NCBI RefSeq assembly: GCF_025144145.1
Contig: NZ_CP083546.1
Span: 4,126,001-4,190,000, forward strand
Direction: 5' to 3'
DNA: 64,000 nucleotides
DNA from: Leisingera sp. M658
Lineage (GTDB): Bacteria; Pseudomonadota; Alphaproteobacteria; Rhodobacterales; Rhodobacteraceae
The notes under the pieces are model-generated. The model made no database searches and was not told the origin of the DNA. It was given only the letters and a program-made list of their open reading frames with translations. How positions within the stretch are numbered: the stretch's first letter is position 1; the number at the start of each line of letters is the position of its first letter. The position numbers were made by a program, and so were the translations under genes. Below are positions 54,464-62,697 of the stretch, in pieces.

Positions 54464-55084
54464 ATGACCCGCGTCTATGCTCTCTTTGCTGTTGCTTTTG
54501 TTGCTGCCCTTGTGGGTGGTGCCTGGTTTATGACCCGCGGAGGGGCTGGAGGCGACAAATTCGCACAGTGCCGCAGCAGCCAGATCGCTGGCGGCACCGA
54601 TACCATCGGCGGGGCGTTCGAGCTGGTCAATGCAAAGGGTGAGACTGTCACCGACAAGGATGTGATCACCGAGCCGTCGATTGTCTACTTCGGCTACACT
54701 TTCTGTCCTGACGTTTGCCCGATGGATTCGGCCCGCAACGCGGATGCGGTCGATGTGCTGGCAGAGCGCGGCATCAGCGTGACACCGGTGTTCATTTCCA
54801 TCGACCCGGACCGCGACACCCCTGAAGCTGTTGGCGATTTCGCCGAAAACCTGCATGAAAAGATGATTGGGCTGACCGGGTCTCTGGACCAGGTGAAGGC
54901 CGCCAGCAAGGCGTATAAGACCTACTTTAAGAAGAATGAAGGGGATGAGGATTACTACCTCGTCGACCATTCGACCTTTTCCTATCTGGTGCTGCCCGAG
55001 GACGGCTTTGTGGAATTCTTCCGCCGCGATGAAACGGCGGAGCAGATGGCCGACAAGACCGCCTGCTTCATCGAAAAAATCTGA
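54464..55084 (+). CDS. senC: SenC/PrrC (Sco1-like) copper chaperone
   Basis: 206 residues. Membrane-anchored (helix at about 5-23), periplasmic thioredoxin-fold protein that helps assemble the CuA centre of cytochrome oxidase. Copper ligands: C81 and C85 in YTFCPDVCPMD, and the His in VDHSTFSYLV. Divergent from regB and upstream of regA, as in Rhodobacter. The ATG at 54464 fits the signal-anchor; a reading from 54398 adds 22 residues with no support. Confidence 0.94.
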   Translation: MTRVYALFAVAFVAALVGGAWFMTRGGAGGDKFAQCRSSQIAGGTDTIGGAFELVNAKGETVTDKDVITEPSIVYFGYTFCPDVCPMDSARNADAVDVLAERGISVTPVFISIDPDRDTPEAVGDFAENLHEKMIGLTGSLDQVKAASKAYKTYFKKNEGDEDYYLVDHSTFSYLVLPEDGFVEFFRRDETAEQMADKTACFIEKI

Positions 55085-55164
55085 GGCAGGATAGCTGTTT
55101 GACCTTTCCCCCTGCCCGGACATATTCTTGCGTGAACAGACAAAAACTTCGCGGAGGACCGGGC

Positions 55165-55719
55165 ATGGCCGAAACTGCTCTGCAGGATATTGGACCAGAC
55201 AAGACACTGCTGCTGGTTGATGATGACGAGCCGTTTCTGCGGCGTCTGGCCAAGGCAATGGAAAAGCGCGGTTTCTCAGTGGAGACTGCGGGGTCGGTTG
55301 CCGCAGGCAGTGCCATTGCAACGGCCCGCCCGCCGGCCTTTGCGGTGGTGGATCTGCGGCTGGAAGACGGCAATGGTCTGGATGTGGTCGAAGTGCTGCG
55401 GGAAAAACGTCCGGATAGCCGGGTTGTGGTTCTGACCGGCTATGGTGCCATCGCCACGGCTGTTGCAGCGGTCAAGATCGGTGCGACGGATTACCTGTCC
55501 AAGCCGGCCGATGCCACAGACATCATGAACGCTTTGCTGGCCAACGAAGATGTGCTGCCGCCGCCGCCGGAAAACCCGATGAGCGCCGACCGTGTGCGCT
55601 GGGAGCATATCCAGCGGATCTATGAGCTATGCGACCGCAATGTCTCGGAAACCGCACGGCGGCTTAACATGCACCGCCGCACCCTGCAGCGGATCCTGGC
55701 CAAACGCAGCCCGCGCTGA
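55165..55719 (+). CDS. regA: Redox response regulator RegA/PrrA
   Basis: 184 residues, exactly the family size. Receiver domain with LLLVDDDEPFLRR and phospho-acceptor D63 in AVVDLRLEDGNGLDVV (same number as in R. capsulatus RegA), a proline-rich linker (VLPPPPENP), and a Fis-type helix-turn-helix (YELCDRNVSETARRLNMHRR then TLQRILAKR). Global regulator of photosynthesis, respiration and CO2/N2 fixation genes in relatives. The ATG at 55165 is preceded by GCGGAGGACC. Reading from 55099 is not supported. Confidence 0.97.
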   Translation: MAETALQDIGPDKTLLLVDDDEPFLRRLAKAMEKRGFSVETAGSVAAGSAIATARPPAFAVVDLRLEDGNGLDVVEVLREKRPDSRVVVLTGYGAIATAVAAVKIGATDYLSKPADATDIMNALLANEDVLPPPPENPMSADRVRWEHIQRIYELCDRNVSETARRLNMHRRTLQRILAKRSPR

Positions 55720-55722
55720 GGA

Positions 55723-56319
55723 TCAGAGCTGCGCCATCAGCGCTGTATGGCGGCCCAGAAACGCCATACGGGTTTCCAGCGGCGGGCGCAGCACGATATT
55801 CAGCCCCGCGGTAACCTCCGGTTTCGGGCGGCCGAAGAACCGGCTGGCTTCTTTTTCCGAAAAGCCGGCGATCTGCACCGCTTCCATCCAGGCGCTGATC
55901 TTGTCGGCCCGCTTGATTTGCGCTTTCACAGTCTTGGGCAAGGCAGCGGGCAGCCCGAATCTCAGGTGAATGGCCGCCGTCAGCCGCAAGTCCAGTTCGC
56001 CATATCCCGGCCCCACCGCAGCTTTGACTGGCGAGATCATATCCCCGATCACATATTCCGGCGCATCATGCAGCAGTGCTGCCAGCCGCCATTTGACCGG
56101 TGCCTTTGGGTTCATCCGGCTGAAAAGGTCCTCAACCAGCAGCGAATGCTCAGCCACGGAATAGGCAAAATCCCCCATTGTCTGACCATTCCAGCGGGCA
56201 ACAAACGCCAGTCCGTGGGCGATATCCTCGATCTCAATATCCACCGGTGTCGGGTCCAGCAGATCCAGACGGCGGCCGGACAGCATGCGCTGCCATGCGC
56301 GGGCGGGTTTTGCGGGCAT
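55723..56319 (-). CDS. HD-domain phosphohydrolase (YfbR/HDDC2-like)
   Basis: 198 residues. Metal-binding HD motif set: AYSVAEHSLLVEDLF (H), then LAALLHDAPEYVIGDMISPV (HD), then IKRADKISAWMEAVQ (D). This is the layout of YfbR-type 5'-deoxynucleotidases, though the substrate is not certain. Start at 56319 with AGGAAA upstream. Convergent with regA (4 bases apart) and divergent from the small secreted protein gene. In R. capsulatus the regA-ahcY interval holds hvrA instead. Confidence 0.83.
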   Translation of the reverse strand: MPAKPARAWQRMLSGRRLDLLDPTPVDIEIEDIAHGLAFVARWNGQTMGDFAYSVAEHSLLVEDLFSRMNPKAPVKWRLAALLHDAPEYVIGDMISPVKAAVGPGYGELDLRLTAAIHLRFGLPAALPKTVKAQIKRADKISAWMEAVQIAGFSEKEASRFFGRPKPEVTAGLNIVLRPPLETRMAFLGRHTALMAQL

Positions 56320-56485
56320 GAGGGTTTCCTGTCGCTGCACTTACCCCTTTGACTAACCGTTGCGCGGCAACCGGGCAATGCTTGCCGGGTTTGGCTGCCG
56401 GATACCTGAACACAGGCAAAAAACGGAGTGTTTATGCCTTGTGAGTTTGAAACAGGCACTGCGCGGCCCAATATTATAGGTATAC

Positions 56486-56519
56486 AAGGGGCACCGCCCC
56501 CTCTCTGCGGCAACCCCTT
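56486..56519. repeat. GC-rich hairpin intergenic element, copy 3
   Basis: GGGGC-acc-GCCCC (56488-56500), with an outer AAGGGG (56486-56491) able to pair with CCCCTT (56514-56519) as the alternative fold. Same core as 8608 and 11069. It lies upstream of the small secreted protein gene. Confidence 0.45.
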
Positions 56520-56554
56520 TTCGTGACGTGACACGCAATGGAAAGGAGTTTGTC

Positions 56555-56869
56555 ATGTTTAAGCGTCTTCTTGGTATTTCTCTGTTATTCGGCATGGCAG
56601 CGACGGCGCCGCCAGCCTTGGCAGCCAGCTGCGGCGACCGCGAGGTCATGACCCAAAAGCTGGAAAGCGGATACTCCGAACGGCTGACCGCCGGCGGATT
56701 GCAGAAAAGCCGTCCTGAGGCCACTGTGATCGAGGTCTGGTCGTCGGATGAAACCGGAACTTTTACGGTTCTGGTCACACATGCGAATGGGGTCAGCTGC
56801 GTTGTCGCGACCGGTTCCTCATTCTTCCACATTTCGGAAAATACGTCGGACCCAGGCACGCCAAGCTGA
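56555..56869 (+). CDS. Small secreted protein of unknown function
   Basis: 104 residues. A clear signal peptide (MFKRLLGISLLFGMAATAPP then ALA) leaves a mature protein of about 80 residues with only two cysteines (ASCGDRE and GVSCVVA), which could form a disulfide. The segment DREVMTQKLESGYSERLTAG looks structured. I do not recognise a family. Strong ribosome-binding site (GAAAGGAG). Monocistronic or co-transcribed with ahcY; 151 bases separate them. Confidence 0.75.
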   Translation: MFKRLLGISLLFGMAATAPPALAASCGDREVMTQKLESGYSERLTAGGLQKSRPEATVIEVWSSDETGTFTVLVTHANGVSCVVATGSSFFHISENTSDPGTPS

Positions 56870-56904
56870 CATTGGCCGCCTGACAGGCTCCCCCCAACAG
56901 CCTG

Positions 56905-57020
56905 CTCCACCATAAAAAGCCAGAGCCATAAGCTCCGGCTGCGGGTATCTTCGTTGAATATCAACAATTGCAGTGCTAGGCCCTCCTGCAACTGTACTTG
57001 CAACTGGATTGGAGCTGGCA
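56905..57020 (+). promoter_or_regulatory. ahcY leader with hairpin and direct repeat
   Basis: Hairpin AGCC-a-GAGC (near 56921) with GCTC-c-GGCT across CATAA, then TGCAACTG repeated at 56987-56994 and 56999-57006 (four bases between), and an inverted near-copy CAATTGCA at 56965-56972. The repeat ends 14 bases before the ahcY ATG, overlapping the ribosome-binding region. It does not match the SAH riboswitch core that I know. Regulation by RNA or by a protein operator is possible; neither is shown. Confidence 0.4.
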
Positions 57021-58409
57021 ATGGCCGGGGATTATATCGTCAAGGACATCGCGCTGGCCGGGTTCGGCCGCAAAGAGCTGGACATCGCCGAAACCGAAAT
57101 GCCGGGACTGATGTCCCTGCGCGCGGAATACGGCGAAAGCAAACCGCTGAAAGGCGCGCGCATTGTCGGCTCATTGCATATGACCATCCAGACCGCTGTG
57201 CTTATTGAGACGCTGGTGGCGTTGGGCGCCGATGTGCGCTGGGCGTCGTGCAACATCTTCTCGACCCAGGACCACGCTGCCGCGGCGATTGCCGAAGCAG
57301 GCATTCCGGTCTTTGCGATCAAGGGCCAGTCGCTGGAAGAGCATTGGGATTATTTGGATAAATCCTTCATGTTCGAGGAAGGCCCCAACCTGATCCTCGA
57401 CGATGGCGGCGATGCCACCCTTTATGTTCTGCTGGGCGCGCGTGCCGAGGCGGGCGAGGATATCATTCCCGTGCCGCAGTCCGAAGAAGAAGCGGTCATC
57501 AAGGTGCAGATCCAGAAGCGCATGGAAGCATCCCCGGGCTGGTTCACCAAGACCCGCGATGCGATCCTGGGCGTGTCCGAGGAAACCACTACCGGCGTGC
57601 ACCGCCTCTATGATCTGCAGAAGAACGGGCAGCTGCCGTTCCCGGCGATCAACGTGAATGACTCGGTCACCAAGTCGAAGTTCGACAACAAATACGGCTG
57701 TAAGGAATCGCTGGTCGACGGCATCCGCCGGGCCACCGATACCATGATGGCCGGGAAGGTCGCTGTGGTCTGCGGTTACGGTGACGTGGGCAAGGGCTCT
57801 GCCGCCTCCCTGCGCGGTGCAGGCGCCCGGGTGAAAGTCACCGAGGCCGACCCGATCTGCGCCCTGCAGGCTGCGATGGACGGTTTTGAAGTGGTGCTGC
57901 TGGAAGAGGAAGTCGGTTCCGCGGATATCTTCATCACCACCACCGGCAATAAGGACGTGATCCGCATCGAGCACATGCGCGAGATGAAGGACATGGCGAT
58001 TGTCGGCAACATCGGCCATTTCGACAACGAGATCCAGGTCGCCGCGCTGAAAAACCACAAGTGGACCAACATCAAAGAACAGGTGGACATGATCGAGATG
58101 CCTTCGGGCAACCGCATGATCCTGCTGTCCGAAGGCCGCCTGCTGAACCTTGGCAACGCCACTGGCCATCCGAGTTTCGTGATGTCGGCGTCCTTCACCA
58201 ACCAGGTGCTGGCCCAGATGGAGCTGTGGACCCGCGGCGACCACTATGAAAACGACGTCTATATCCTGCCCAAGCATCTGGACGAGAAAGTCGCCCGCCT
58301 GCACCTGGGCCGTATCGGCGTTAAGCTGACCCAGCTGAGCGCTGAGCAGGCCGCCTATATCGGGGTCAAGCCGGAAGGACCGTTCAAGCCCGAGCATTAT
58401 CGCTACTAA
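57021..58409 (+). CDS. ahcY: Adenosylhomocysteinase
   Basis: 462 residues. Reversible hydrolysis of S-adenosylhomocysteine to adenosine and homocysteine, NAD-dependent, central to methyl-group recycling. Conserved: [16 protein letters not shown], the NAD-binding [20 protein letters not shown], and the tail [18 protein letters not shown] at 57021 with GGAG upstream; a reading from 56973 adds 16 residues that pass through the leader repeats. Ended by a strong terminator. Confidence 0.97.
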   Translation: MAGDYIVKDIALAGFGRKELDIAETEMPGLMSLRAEYGESKPLKGARIVGSLHMTIQTAVLIETLVALGADVRWASCNIFSTQDHAAAAIAEAGIPVFAIKGQSLEEHWDYLDKSFMFEEGPNLILDDGGDATLYVLLGARAEAGEDIIPVPQSEEEAVIKVQIQKRMEASPGWFTKTRDAILGVSEETTTGVHRLYDLQKNGQLPFPAINVNDSVTKSKFDNKYGCKESLVDGIRRATDTMMAGKVAVVCGYGDVGKGSAASLRGAGARVKVTEADPICALQAAMDGFEVVLLEEEVGSADIFITTTGNKDVIRIEHMREMKDMAIVGNIGHFDNEIQVAALKNHKWTNIKEQVDMIEMPSGNRMILLSEGRLLNLGNATGHPSFVMSASFTNQVLAQMELWTRGDHYENDVYILPKHLDEKVARLHLGRIGVKLTQLSAEQAAYIGVKPEGPFKPEHYRY

Positions 58410-58434
58410 GCGGTTTCTCTTTTCAAAAAATCAG

Positions 58435-58464
58435 CGCCGCTGGAGCAATCCTGCGGCGTTTTTT
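58435..58464 (+). terminator. Bidirectional terminator after ahcY
   Basis: CGCCGC (58435-58440) with GCGGCG (58453-58458), plus a few inner pairs, preceded by A6 and followed by T6. It can serve the convergent DUF899 gene as well. Confidence 0.88.
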
Positions 58465-58480
58465 ATTGCCGGGCCGCAGA

Positions 58481-59128
58481 TCAGCGCTGGCTGGGCATAT
58501 GGTCGCCGCGCCCCTCAGGGGTGAGGTCGAACAGGTTCCACATCGGCCACAGTGTATCGACATGGCGCGGCTGCCAGGGGCTTGGCTCAAAGAGCATCTC
58601 CGATCCCCAGAAATGCCGGATACCGTCCTCTGACCTGGTGAAAACATGCAGCATCGGCAGCTGCGCGCCCTCGCTGCTTTCACCCAAATAGTCCTGCTGA
58701 TAGCTAGTGCCCGCAGCAGAATAGAGCGGCAGATCCTGCCAGCCCTTTGCGGTCTGCAGTGCTGCAAGCCGTTCCGGCGATGATTGCGCGACAACCGCGA
58801 ACCCCATGCGCGCGTGCACATGGGACACTTGCCCGCGCCAGCCATCCAGAATCGCTGCACACATCGGGCAGGCTGCCTCGCTGTCCGGCCCGTACATCAG
58901 AGAATAAACCGCAAGGGCACTGTGCTTGCCGAACAGGTCCAGCAAGGATGCCGAAGCGCCGCTTGTGCTGCGGAATTCATAAGTCTCTGCAACCCGCCCG
59001 CCGGCAGGCAAAGCCCGTCGCAAGGCGGCAACTTTTTCAGTTTGCGCGCGCAAACCGATCTCAGCTTGCAACAGTTCATTGCGGGCCGTGCGGTAGGCGG
59101 CGCTCTCGTTAGGGATGCTTACAGGCAT
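58481..59128 (-). CDS. DUF899 thioredoxin-like protein
   Basis: 215 residues. The DUF899 signature is well kept: AAYRTARNELLQAEIGLRAQ then TEKVAALRRALPAGG; later YSLMYGPDSEAACPMCAAIL, with a CxxC pair in the thioredoxin-like position, and DGWRGQ. The family is thought to be thioredoxin-fold but has no known reaction. Upstream is an AT-rich palindrome, likely the operator of an unidentified regulator. Monocistronic. Confidence 0.85.
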   Translation of the reverse strand: MPVSIPNESAAYRTARNELLQAEIGLRAQTEKVAALRRALPAGGRVAETYEFRSTSGASASLLDLFGKHSALAVYSLMYGPDSEAACPMCAAILDGWRGQVSHVHARMGFAVVAQSSPERLAALQTAKGWQDLPLYSAAGTSYQQDYLGESSEGAQLPMLHVFTRSEDGIRHFWGSEMLFEPSPWQPRHVDTLWPMWNLFDLTPEGRGDHMPSQR

Positions 59129-59156
59129 TGCGTGCCTTTCCTGACTGGTGACTCCA

Positions 59157-59178
59157 TAATTAACAATTATGTTAATTA
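59157..59178. promoter_or_regulatory. AT-rich palindrome TAATTAAC-N6-GTTAATTA
   Basis: Perfect 8-base arms (59157-59164 and 59171-59178). It stands 29-50 bases upstream of the DUF899 start in a GC-rich genome, so an operator is likely; the sequence also resembles a CtrA site with 8 rather than 7 bases between TTAA boxes. Confidence 0.6.
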
Positions 59179-59199
59179 ATATGGCGATCTGTCAAGAAG

Positions 59200-59425
59200 C
59201 TTCTCGTGTTCTGCGGTGTGACGCAGATTATGTGGCTAGCTTCCAGCGTCGCTGATTTAGCTCGCATTGTCAGGGTTATTGATTTGCGGAATCGTGTTTC
59301 AAAGAGCTACACATAAGACACCGGCCAGGACGGCCAGGTACCAGATTTTCAAACGCGTGTGGTGGATAGTGGAGCACGCGGGGTGGAAGGGAAGGTCCTG
59401 ATTGTCCTCAGGTCCTTCCCTTTTT
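59200..59425 (+). ncRNA. Candidate small RNA ending at an unassigned terminator
   Basis: Only the 3' end is well supported: a hairpin and T5 run with no plus-strand gene in front of it. The start is a guess, downstream of the palindrome. No known RNA family recognised. Confidence 0.35.
59388..59425 (+). terminator. Strong terminator with no upstream gene
   Basis: GGGAAGG-t-CCTGA and TCAGG-t-CCTTCCC form a stem of twelve pairs with one mismatch, followed by TTTTT. In the minus direction no T-run follows, so it fits a plus-strand transcript, not the DUF1761 gene. Confidence 0.7.
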
Positions 59426-59429
59426 CAAT

Positions 59430-59825
59430 TCAGAACAGGCTCAGCACCAGGCCAGCAATTGCGCAGGCCAGCGTCGCATAGCCGCCATCAATCAGCGTCA
59501 GCTTAACCGGCCGCATCCCATACATGTTGTTCAGGGCAATCCAGGGGCTGATGAAGAACAATCCGACACCTGCACCGCCAATCAGACCCGCGCCCAGGGT
59601 CTCGATGCCGGACAGAGTGAACACATGGCGCATCATGCCAGCAACGATCAGCTGCAGCACAAAAGCCATCGCAAAAATCATCGGGCTCTGGCCGCCCTTC
59701 GGTTTTCCGTCTTCATCACATTCAACACCAGCGGCCTCGACCCACGGTTTGGCGAGGGCGCCGTAATATCCTGCTCCCAGCGCAAATGCCGCCGCAGCCG
59801 CCACGATCACACTTAAGAATTCCAT
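59430..59825 (-). CDS. DUF1761 family membrane protein
   Basis: 131 residues, four hydrophobic segments (about 3-22, 47-68, 72-95, 105-128). DUF1761 features: AFALGAGYYGALAKPWVEAA at the N-terminus and ISPWIALNNMYGMRPVKLTL then IDGGYATLAC near the end. Function unknown. The ATG at 59825 has GAGGAGAA upstream. Separated from the EVE gene by 46 bases on the same strand, so possibly the end of the tsaD operon. Confidence 0.83.
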   Translation of the reverse strand: MEFLSVIVAAAAAFALGAGYYGALAKPWVEAAGVECDEDGKPKGGQSPMIFAMAFVLQLIVAGMMRHVFTLSGIETLGAGLIGGAGVGLFFISPWIALNNMYGMRPVKLTLIDGGYATLACAIAGLVLSLF

Positions 59826-59871
59826 GCTGTTCTCCTCAATGGTTTCAGCCACTTAGGAACAGATTGGCAGA

Positions 59872-60294
59872 TCAGCTGGAATCTGTCTCCCCCAGCGCGC
59901 AGATGGTGGCCCATTCCGCGTCGCTCACCGGCTGCACAGACAGGCGGGAGTTCCTGACCAATACCATCTCTTCCAGCTGCGGGTCGGACTTGATCTGGTC
60001 CAATGAAACCGGCTTAGCAAAAGGCCGCACCGCTTTGATGTCAACACACTCCCAGCGGTCGTCTTCGGTGGTGCTGTCAGGATGGGCCTCGGCGCAGACC
60101 TCAACAATACCGACCACGGATTTTTCTTTCTGCGAATGATAGAAAAACCCGCGGTCGCCGATCTTCATTTCGCGCATGAAATTGCGCGCCTGGTAGTTGC
60201 GCACGCCGTCCCATTCTTCACCCGCATCACCTTTGGAGACCTGGTCGTCCCAACCCCAGGTAGAGGGTTCGGATTTGAACAGCCAGTAGCGCAT
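59872..60294 (-). CDS. EVE-domain protein
   Basis: 140 residues. EVE (PUA-like) fold: RYWLFKSEPSTWGWDDQVSK, WDGVRNYQARNFMREMKIGD, FFYHSQKEKSVVGIVEV. EVE proteins of this type are thought to bind modified nucleic-acid bases. Its ATG shares one base with the yciI stop (TGATG). Confidence 0.9.
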   Translation of the reverse strand: MRYWLFKSEPSTWGWDDQVSKGDAGEEWDGVRNYQARNFMREMKIGDRGFFYHSQKEKSVVGIVEVCAEAHPDSTTEDDRWECVDIKAVRPFAKPVSLDQIKSDPQLEEMVLVRNSRLSVQPVSDAEWATICALGETDSS

Positions 60295-60566
60295 CAGCCG
60301 ATGACCTTTTTCCAGGTGATCAATTCGACAGCTTCAAACAGGCCGGCCTTGTTGTAGGGGTCGTTCTCTGCCCAGGCTTCACCTGCTGCCATGTCTTCGA
60401 CATCCAGAATAACCAGAGATCCGGCCATATTGCCATCCTGATCCAGCAGCGGACCTGCCTGCGCAACGGCACCGGTGTCGTTGATATAGGCCAGATGGGC
60501 GTCGCGGTTGTCCAGCCGGGTCTGCAAATGGCCGGGCTTGTCACGGGCAATCAATGCGATCAGCAT
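60294..60566 (-). CDS. YciI-family protein
   Basis: 90 residues. YciI-like ferredoxin fold: LIALIARDKPGHLQTRLDNR then DAHLAYI, with the conserved His in AHLAY and a late NDPYNKAGLFE. Function unknown in most bacteria. Lies one base after gpsA and overlaps the EVE gene by one base. Confidence 0.9.
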   Translation of the reverse strand: MLIALIARDKPGHLQTRLDNRDAHLAYINDTGAVAQAGPLLDQDGNMAGSLVILDVEDMAAGEAWAENDPYNKAGLFEAVELITWKKVIG

Positions 60567-60567
60567 T

Positions 60568-61530
60568 TTATTCCTCTTTTAATGGTCTTTTAAGCAAATG
60601 TGCCGCTGCTTCGCTGATCGTCAAGCGCTGATCGAGCAAATTGGTTACCGTAAGAGTGACCGGCATGTCCAAATTCATCCTTTGGGCTTGCTCCGCGACT
60701 GCCCGCGCGGTGGCTGCCCCTTCGACCGTGATAGTGGAATCGAAATCTTCCTCCCGGCCAATGGAAAGCCCCAAGCGATAGTTGCGGGACAGGTCGGAAC
60801 TGCAGGTCAATGTCAGATCACCAAAGCCCGAAAGCCCGGCCAGCGTCTCAGATTTCGCTCCACAGGCCAGCGCTAAGCGTTGCATTTCAGCATATCCGCG
60901 CGTCATCAGTGCGGCGCGGGCACTGTCACCCAGCCCGGCCCCAATGACCGCTCCGCAGGCAATTGCCATCACGTTTTTCAAAGCGCCGCCGATTTCGGCT
61001 CCAATGGTGTCCGTGGTGCGGTAGAGGCGCAGGTTGGCCGTGGTCAGTTGTGCCTGCAGTGCCTTGCCCTGCTCTGCCTCTTTGCAGGCAAGGGTTAGTG
61101 CGGTTGGCAGCCCGCGCGCAATATCGGCGGCAAAGCTCGGCCCCGTCAGCAGCGCTGCACTGGCATTCGGGAGAACTTCCTGGATGACCGCCACCGGGCC
61201 TAGGCCAGAGTCCAGCTCGATACCCTTGCAACAGGCGACAAGCGTCTTTCCAGTCAAGTGATCCTTGTGCTGTTCCAAGGCGCCACGCAGCGTTTGCATC
61301 GGTACCGCCAGCAGCAGGACATCGGACTCGCAGGCTTTCCCGATATTGGATGTGATCGGCAGGTTCTTGGGCAGTTCAACGCCTGGCAACCGGGTTCCGT
61401 TGCGGCGGCTGTCCTGCATCGCCTGGGCTTTCATCGCGTTGCGCGCCCACAGGGTCACCGGGCCCTTGCCAGCCAACGAAATTGCCAAAGCTGTGCCAAA
61501 GGCGCCGGATCCCAGAACTGAAACACTCAT
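60568..61530 (-). CDS. gpsA: Glycerol-3-phosphate dehydrogenase [NAD(P)+]
   Basis: 320 residues. Reduces dihydroxyacetone phosphate to sn-glycerol-3-phosphate for phospholipid synthesis. Nucleotide loop [19 protein letters not shown], the [15 protein letters not shown] segment and catalytic Lys in [17 protein letters not shown], and [11 protein letters not shown]-like [20 protein letters not shown]. Overlaps tsaD by four bases. Part of tsaD-gpsA-yciI-EVE. Confidence 0.96.
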   Translation of the reverse strand: MSVSVLGSGAFGTALAISLAGKGPVTLWARNAMKAQAMQDSRRNGTRLPGVELPKNLPITSNIGKACESDVLLLAVPMQTLRGALEQHKDHLTGKTLVACCKGIELDSGLGPVAVIQEVLPNASAALLTGPSFAADIARGLPTALTLACKEAEQGKALQAQLTTANLRLYRTTDTIGAEIGGALKNVMAIACGAVIGAGLGDSARAALMTRGYAEMQRLALACGAKSETLAGLSGFGDLTLTCSSDLSRNYRLGLSIGREEDFDSTITVEGAATARAVAEQAQRMNLDMPVTLTVTNLLDQRLTISEAAAHLLKRPLKEE

Positions 61531-62624
61531 GCCTTGGCTCCCTTTCGGCCCGATCCGATCAGTGCCGGGCTGCTTTGGTCCAGTGGCCAGCGGGGGCGGG
61601 CGGTCAGGTCCAGCCCGTCGCGGGCGCCCGCCTTGAACAGTTCCAGCCCGGCATAGGCGATCATCGCGGCGTTATCAGTGCACAGCTGCAGCGGCGGTGC
61701 GGTAAAGGTGGCACCTGTCTCAGCGCAAACAGTCTCTAACGCAGCGCGAATGGCGGTGTTTGCTGCAACGCCGCCGGCAACGGCCACGGTTGGCTGCTCG
61801 GGCTGTTCCTCCAGATACAGGCGTATAGCGCGGCGGGTTTTTTCAGCCAATGTATCCACCACAGCGGCCTGGAAACCGGCGCACAGATCGGCCCGGTTCT
61901 GTCGGGTAAGGCCGCCTTTTTCCGCCGCGATTTGGTCACGCATCCGCATCAATGCAGTTTTCAGGCCTGAAAAGGACAGGTTGCAATCCGGCCGGTCCAG
62001 CAAGGGGCGGGGAAAGCGGTAGCGCTTGGGATCGCCGTTTTCAGCCTCTGCCTGCACGGCCGGTCCGCCCGGTTGCGGCAGGCCCAGCAGGCGGGCGGTT
62101 TTGTCAAATGCTTCGCCCGGGGCGTCGTCTATGGTGCCGCCGAGGCGGGTGAAATTCTCAGGCCCGCGCACCAGCAAGTATTGGCAGTGCCCGCCAGAGA
62201 CCAGCAGCATCAGGTAAGGGTAGGCAATCCCGTCTGTCAGCCGCGGCGTCAATGCATGGCCTGCCAGATGGTTTACGCCCACCAGCGGCAGGCCGGTGGC
62301 GGCTGCAATCCCCTTGGCGCACATAACGCCTGACATCACTCCGCCGATCAGCCCGGGGCCGGCTGTCACAGCGACCGCATCGATGTCTTTCAGGCTCAAC
62401 CCGGCATCAGCCAGCGCATCCAGCACGCAAATGTCCAGCTTCTCGGCGTGGGCACGGGCAGCAATCTCCGGCACCACGCCGCCAAAGGCACTGTGCAGCT
62501 CGGCCTGGCCGAACACGACCGAAGACAGAACCTCGGGCTGGGCGCCCTCCGGTTGCCGCACCACCGCGGCGGCGGTATCGTCACAGCTGCTCTCCAGCCC
62601 CAGAATTGTCAGGGTCTTTGTCAT
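61527..62624 (-). CDS. tsaD: tRNA N6-adenosine threonylcarbamoyltransferase TsaD
   Basis: 365 residues. Transfers the threonylcarbamoyl group to A37 of tRNAs that read ANN codons. Metal ligands H119 and H123 in [13 protein letters not shown]-terminal [15 protein letters not shown], and the C-terminal [20 protein letters not shown]. The start at 62624 is the standard one; a reading from 62663 adds 13 residues. Divergent from hemD (73 bases). Confidence 0.97.
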   Translation of the reverse strand: MTKTLTILGLESSCDDTAAAVVRQPEGAQPEVLSSVVFGQAELHSAFGGVVPEIAARAHAEKLDICVLDALADAGLSLKDIDAVAVTAGPGLIGGVMSGVMCAKGIAAATGLPLVGVNHLAGHALTPRLTDGIAYPYLMLLVSGGHCQYLLVRGPENFTRLGGTIDDAPGEAFDKTARLLGLPQPGGPAVQAEAENGDPKRYRFPRPLLDRPDCNLSFSGLKTALMRMRDQIAAEKGGLTRQNRADLCAGFQAAVVDTLAEKTRRAIRLYLEEQPEQPTVAVAGGVAANTAIRAALETVCAETGATFTAPPLQLCTDNAAMIAYAGLELFKAGARDGLDLTARPRWPLDQSSPALIGSGRKGAKA

Positions 62625-62697
62625 GGCCTTACCGTTGCATCGCTTTGCCGCCGGGGCTACCACCTAAGCGGATTGCAAACAATCCCGGGAGCCCGCG

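Larger units (their letters stand above)
59129..59429. other. 301-base gene-poor interval, possible small RNA
   Basis: Contains the palindrome at 59157-59178, then about 200 bases with no convincing gene (a 24-codon plus-strand frame starts at 59181, starting ATGGCGATC), and a strong plus-strand terminator at 59388-59425. A plus-strand transcript from near 59180 to 59425 would make sense of that terminator. Confidence 0.5.

Noticed and set aside
56870-57020. Known SAH or SAM riboswitch before ahcY
   Set aside because: The expected conserved cores were not found; only unassigned repeats and one hairpin are visible.
57171-58397. 408-codon minus-strand frame opposite ahcY
   Set aside because: Antisense to a highly conserved gene, no recognisable motif and no ribosome-binding site.
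59159-59176. CtrA site before the DUF899 gene
   Set aside because: The TTAA boxes are eight bases apart rather than seven, and the full palindrome is better explained as an operator of another regulator.
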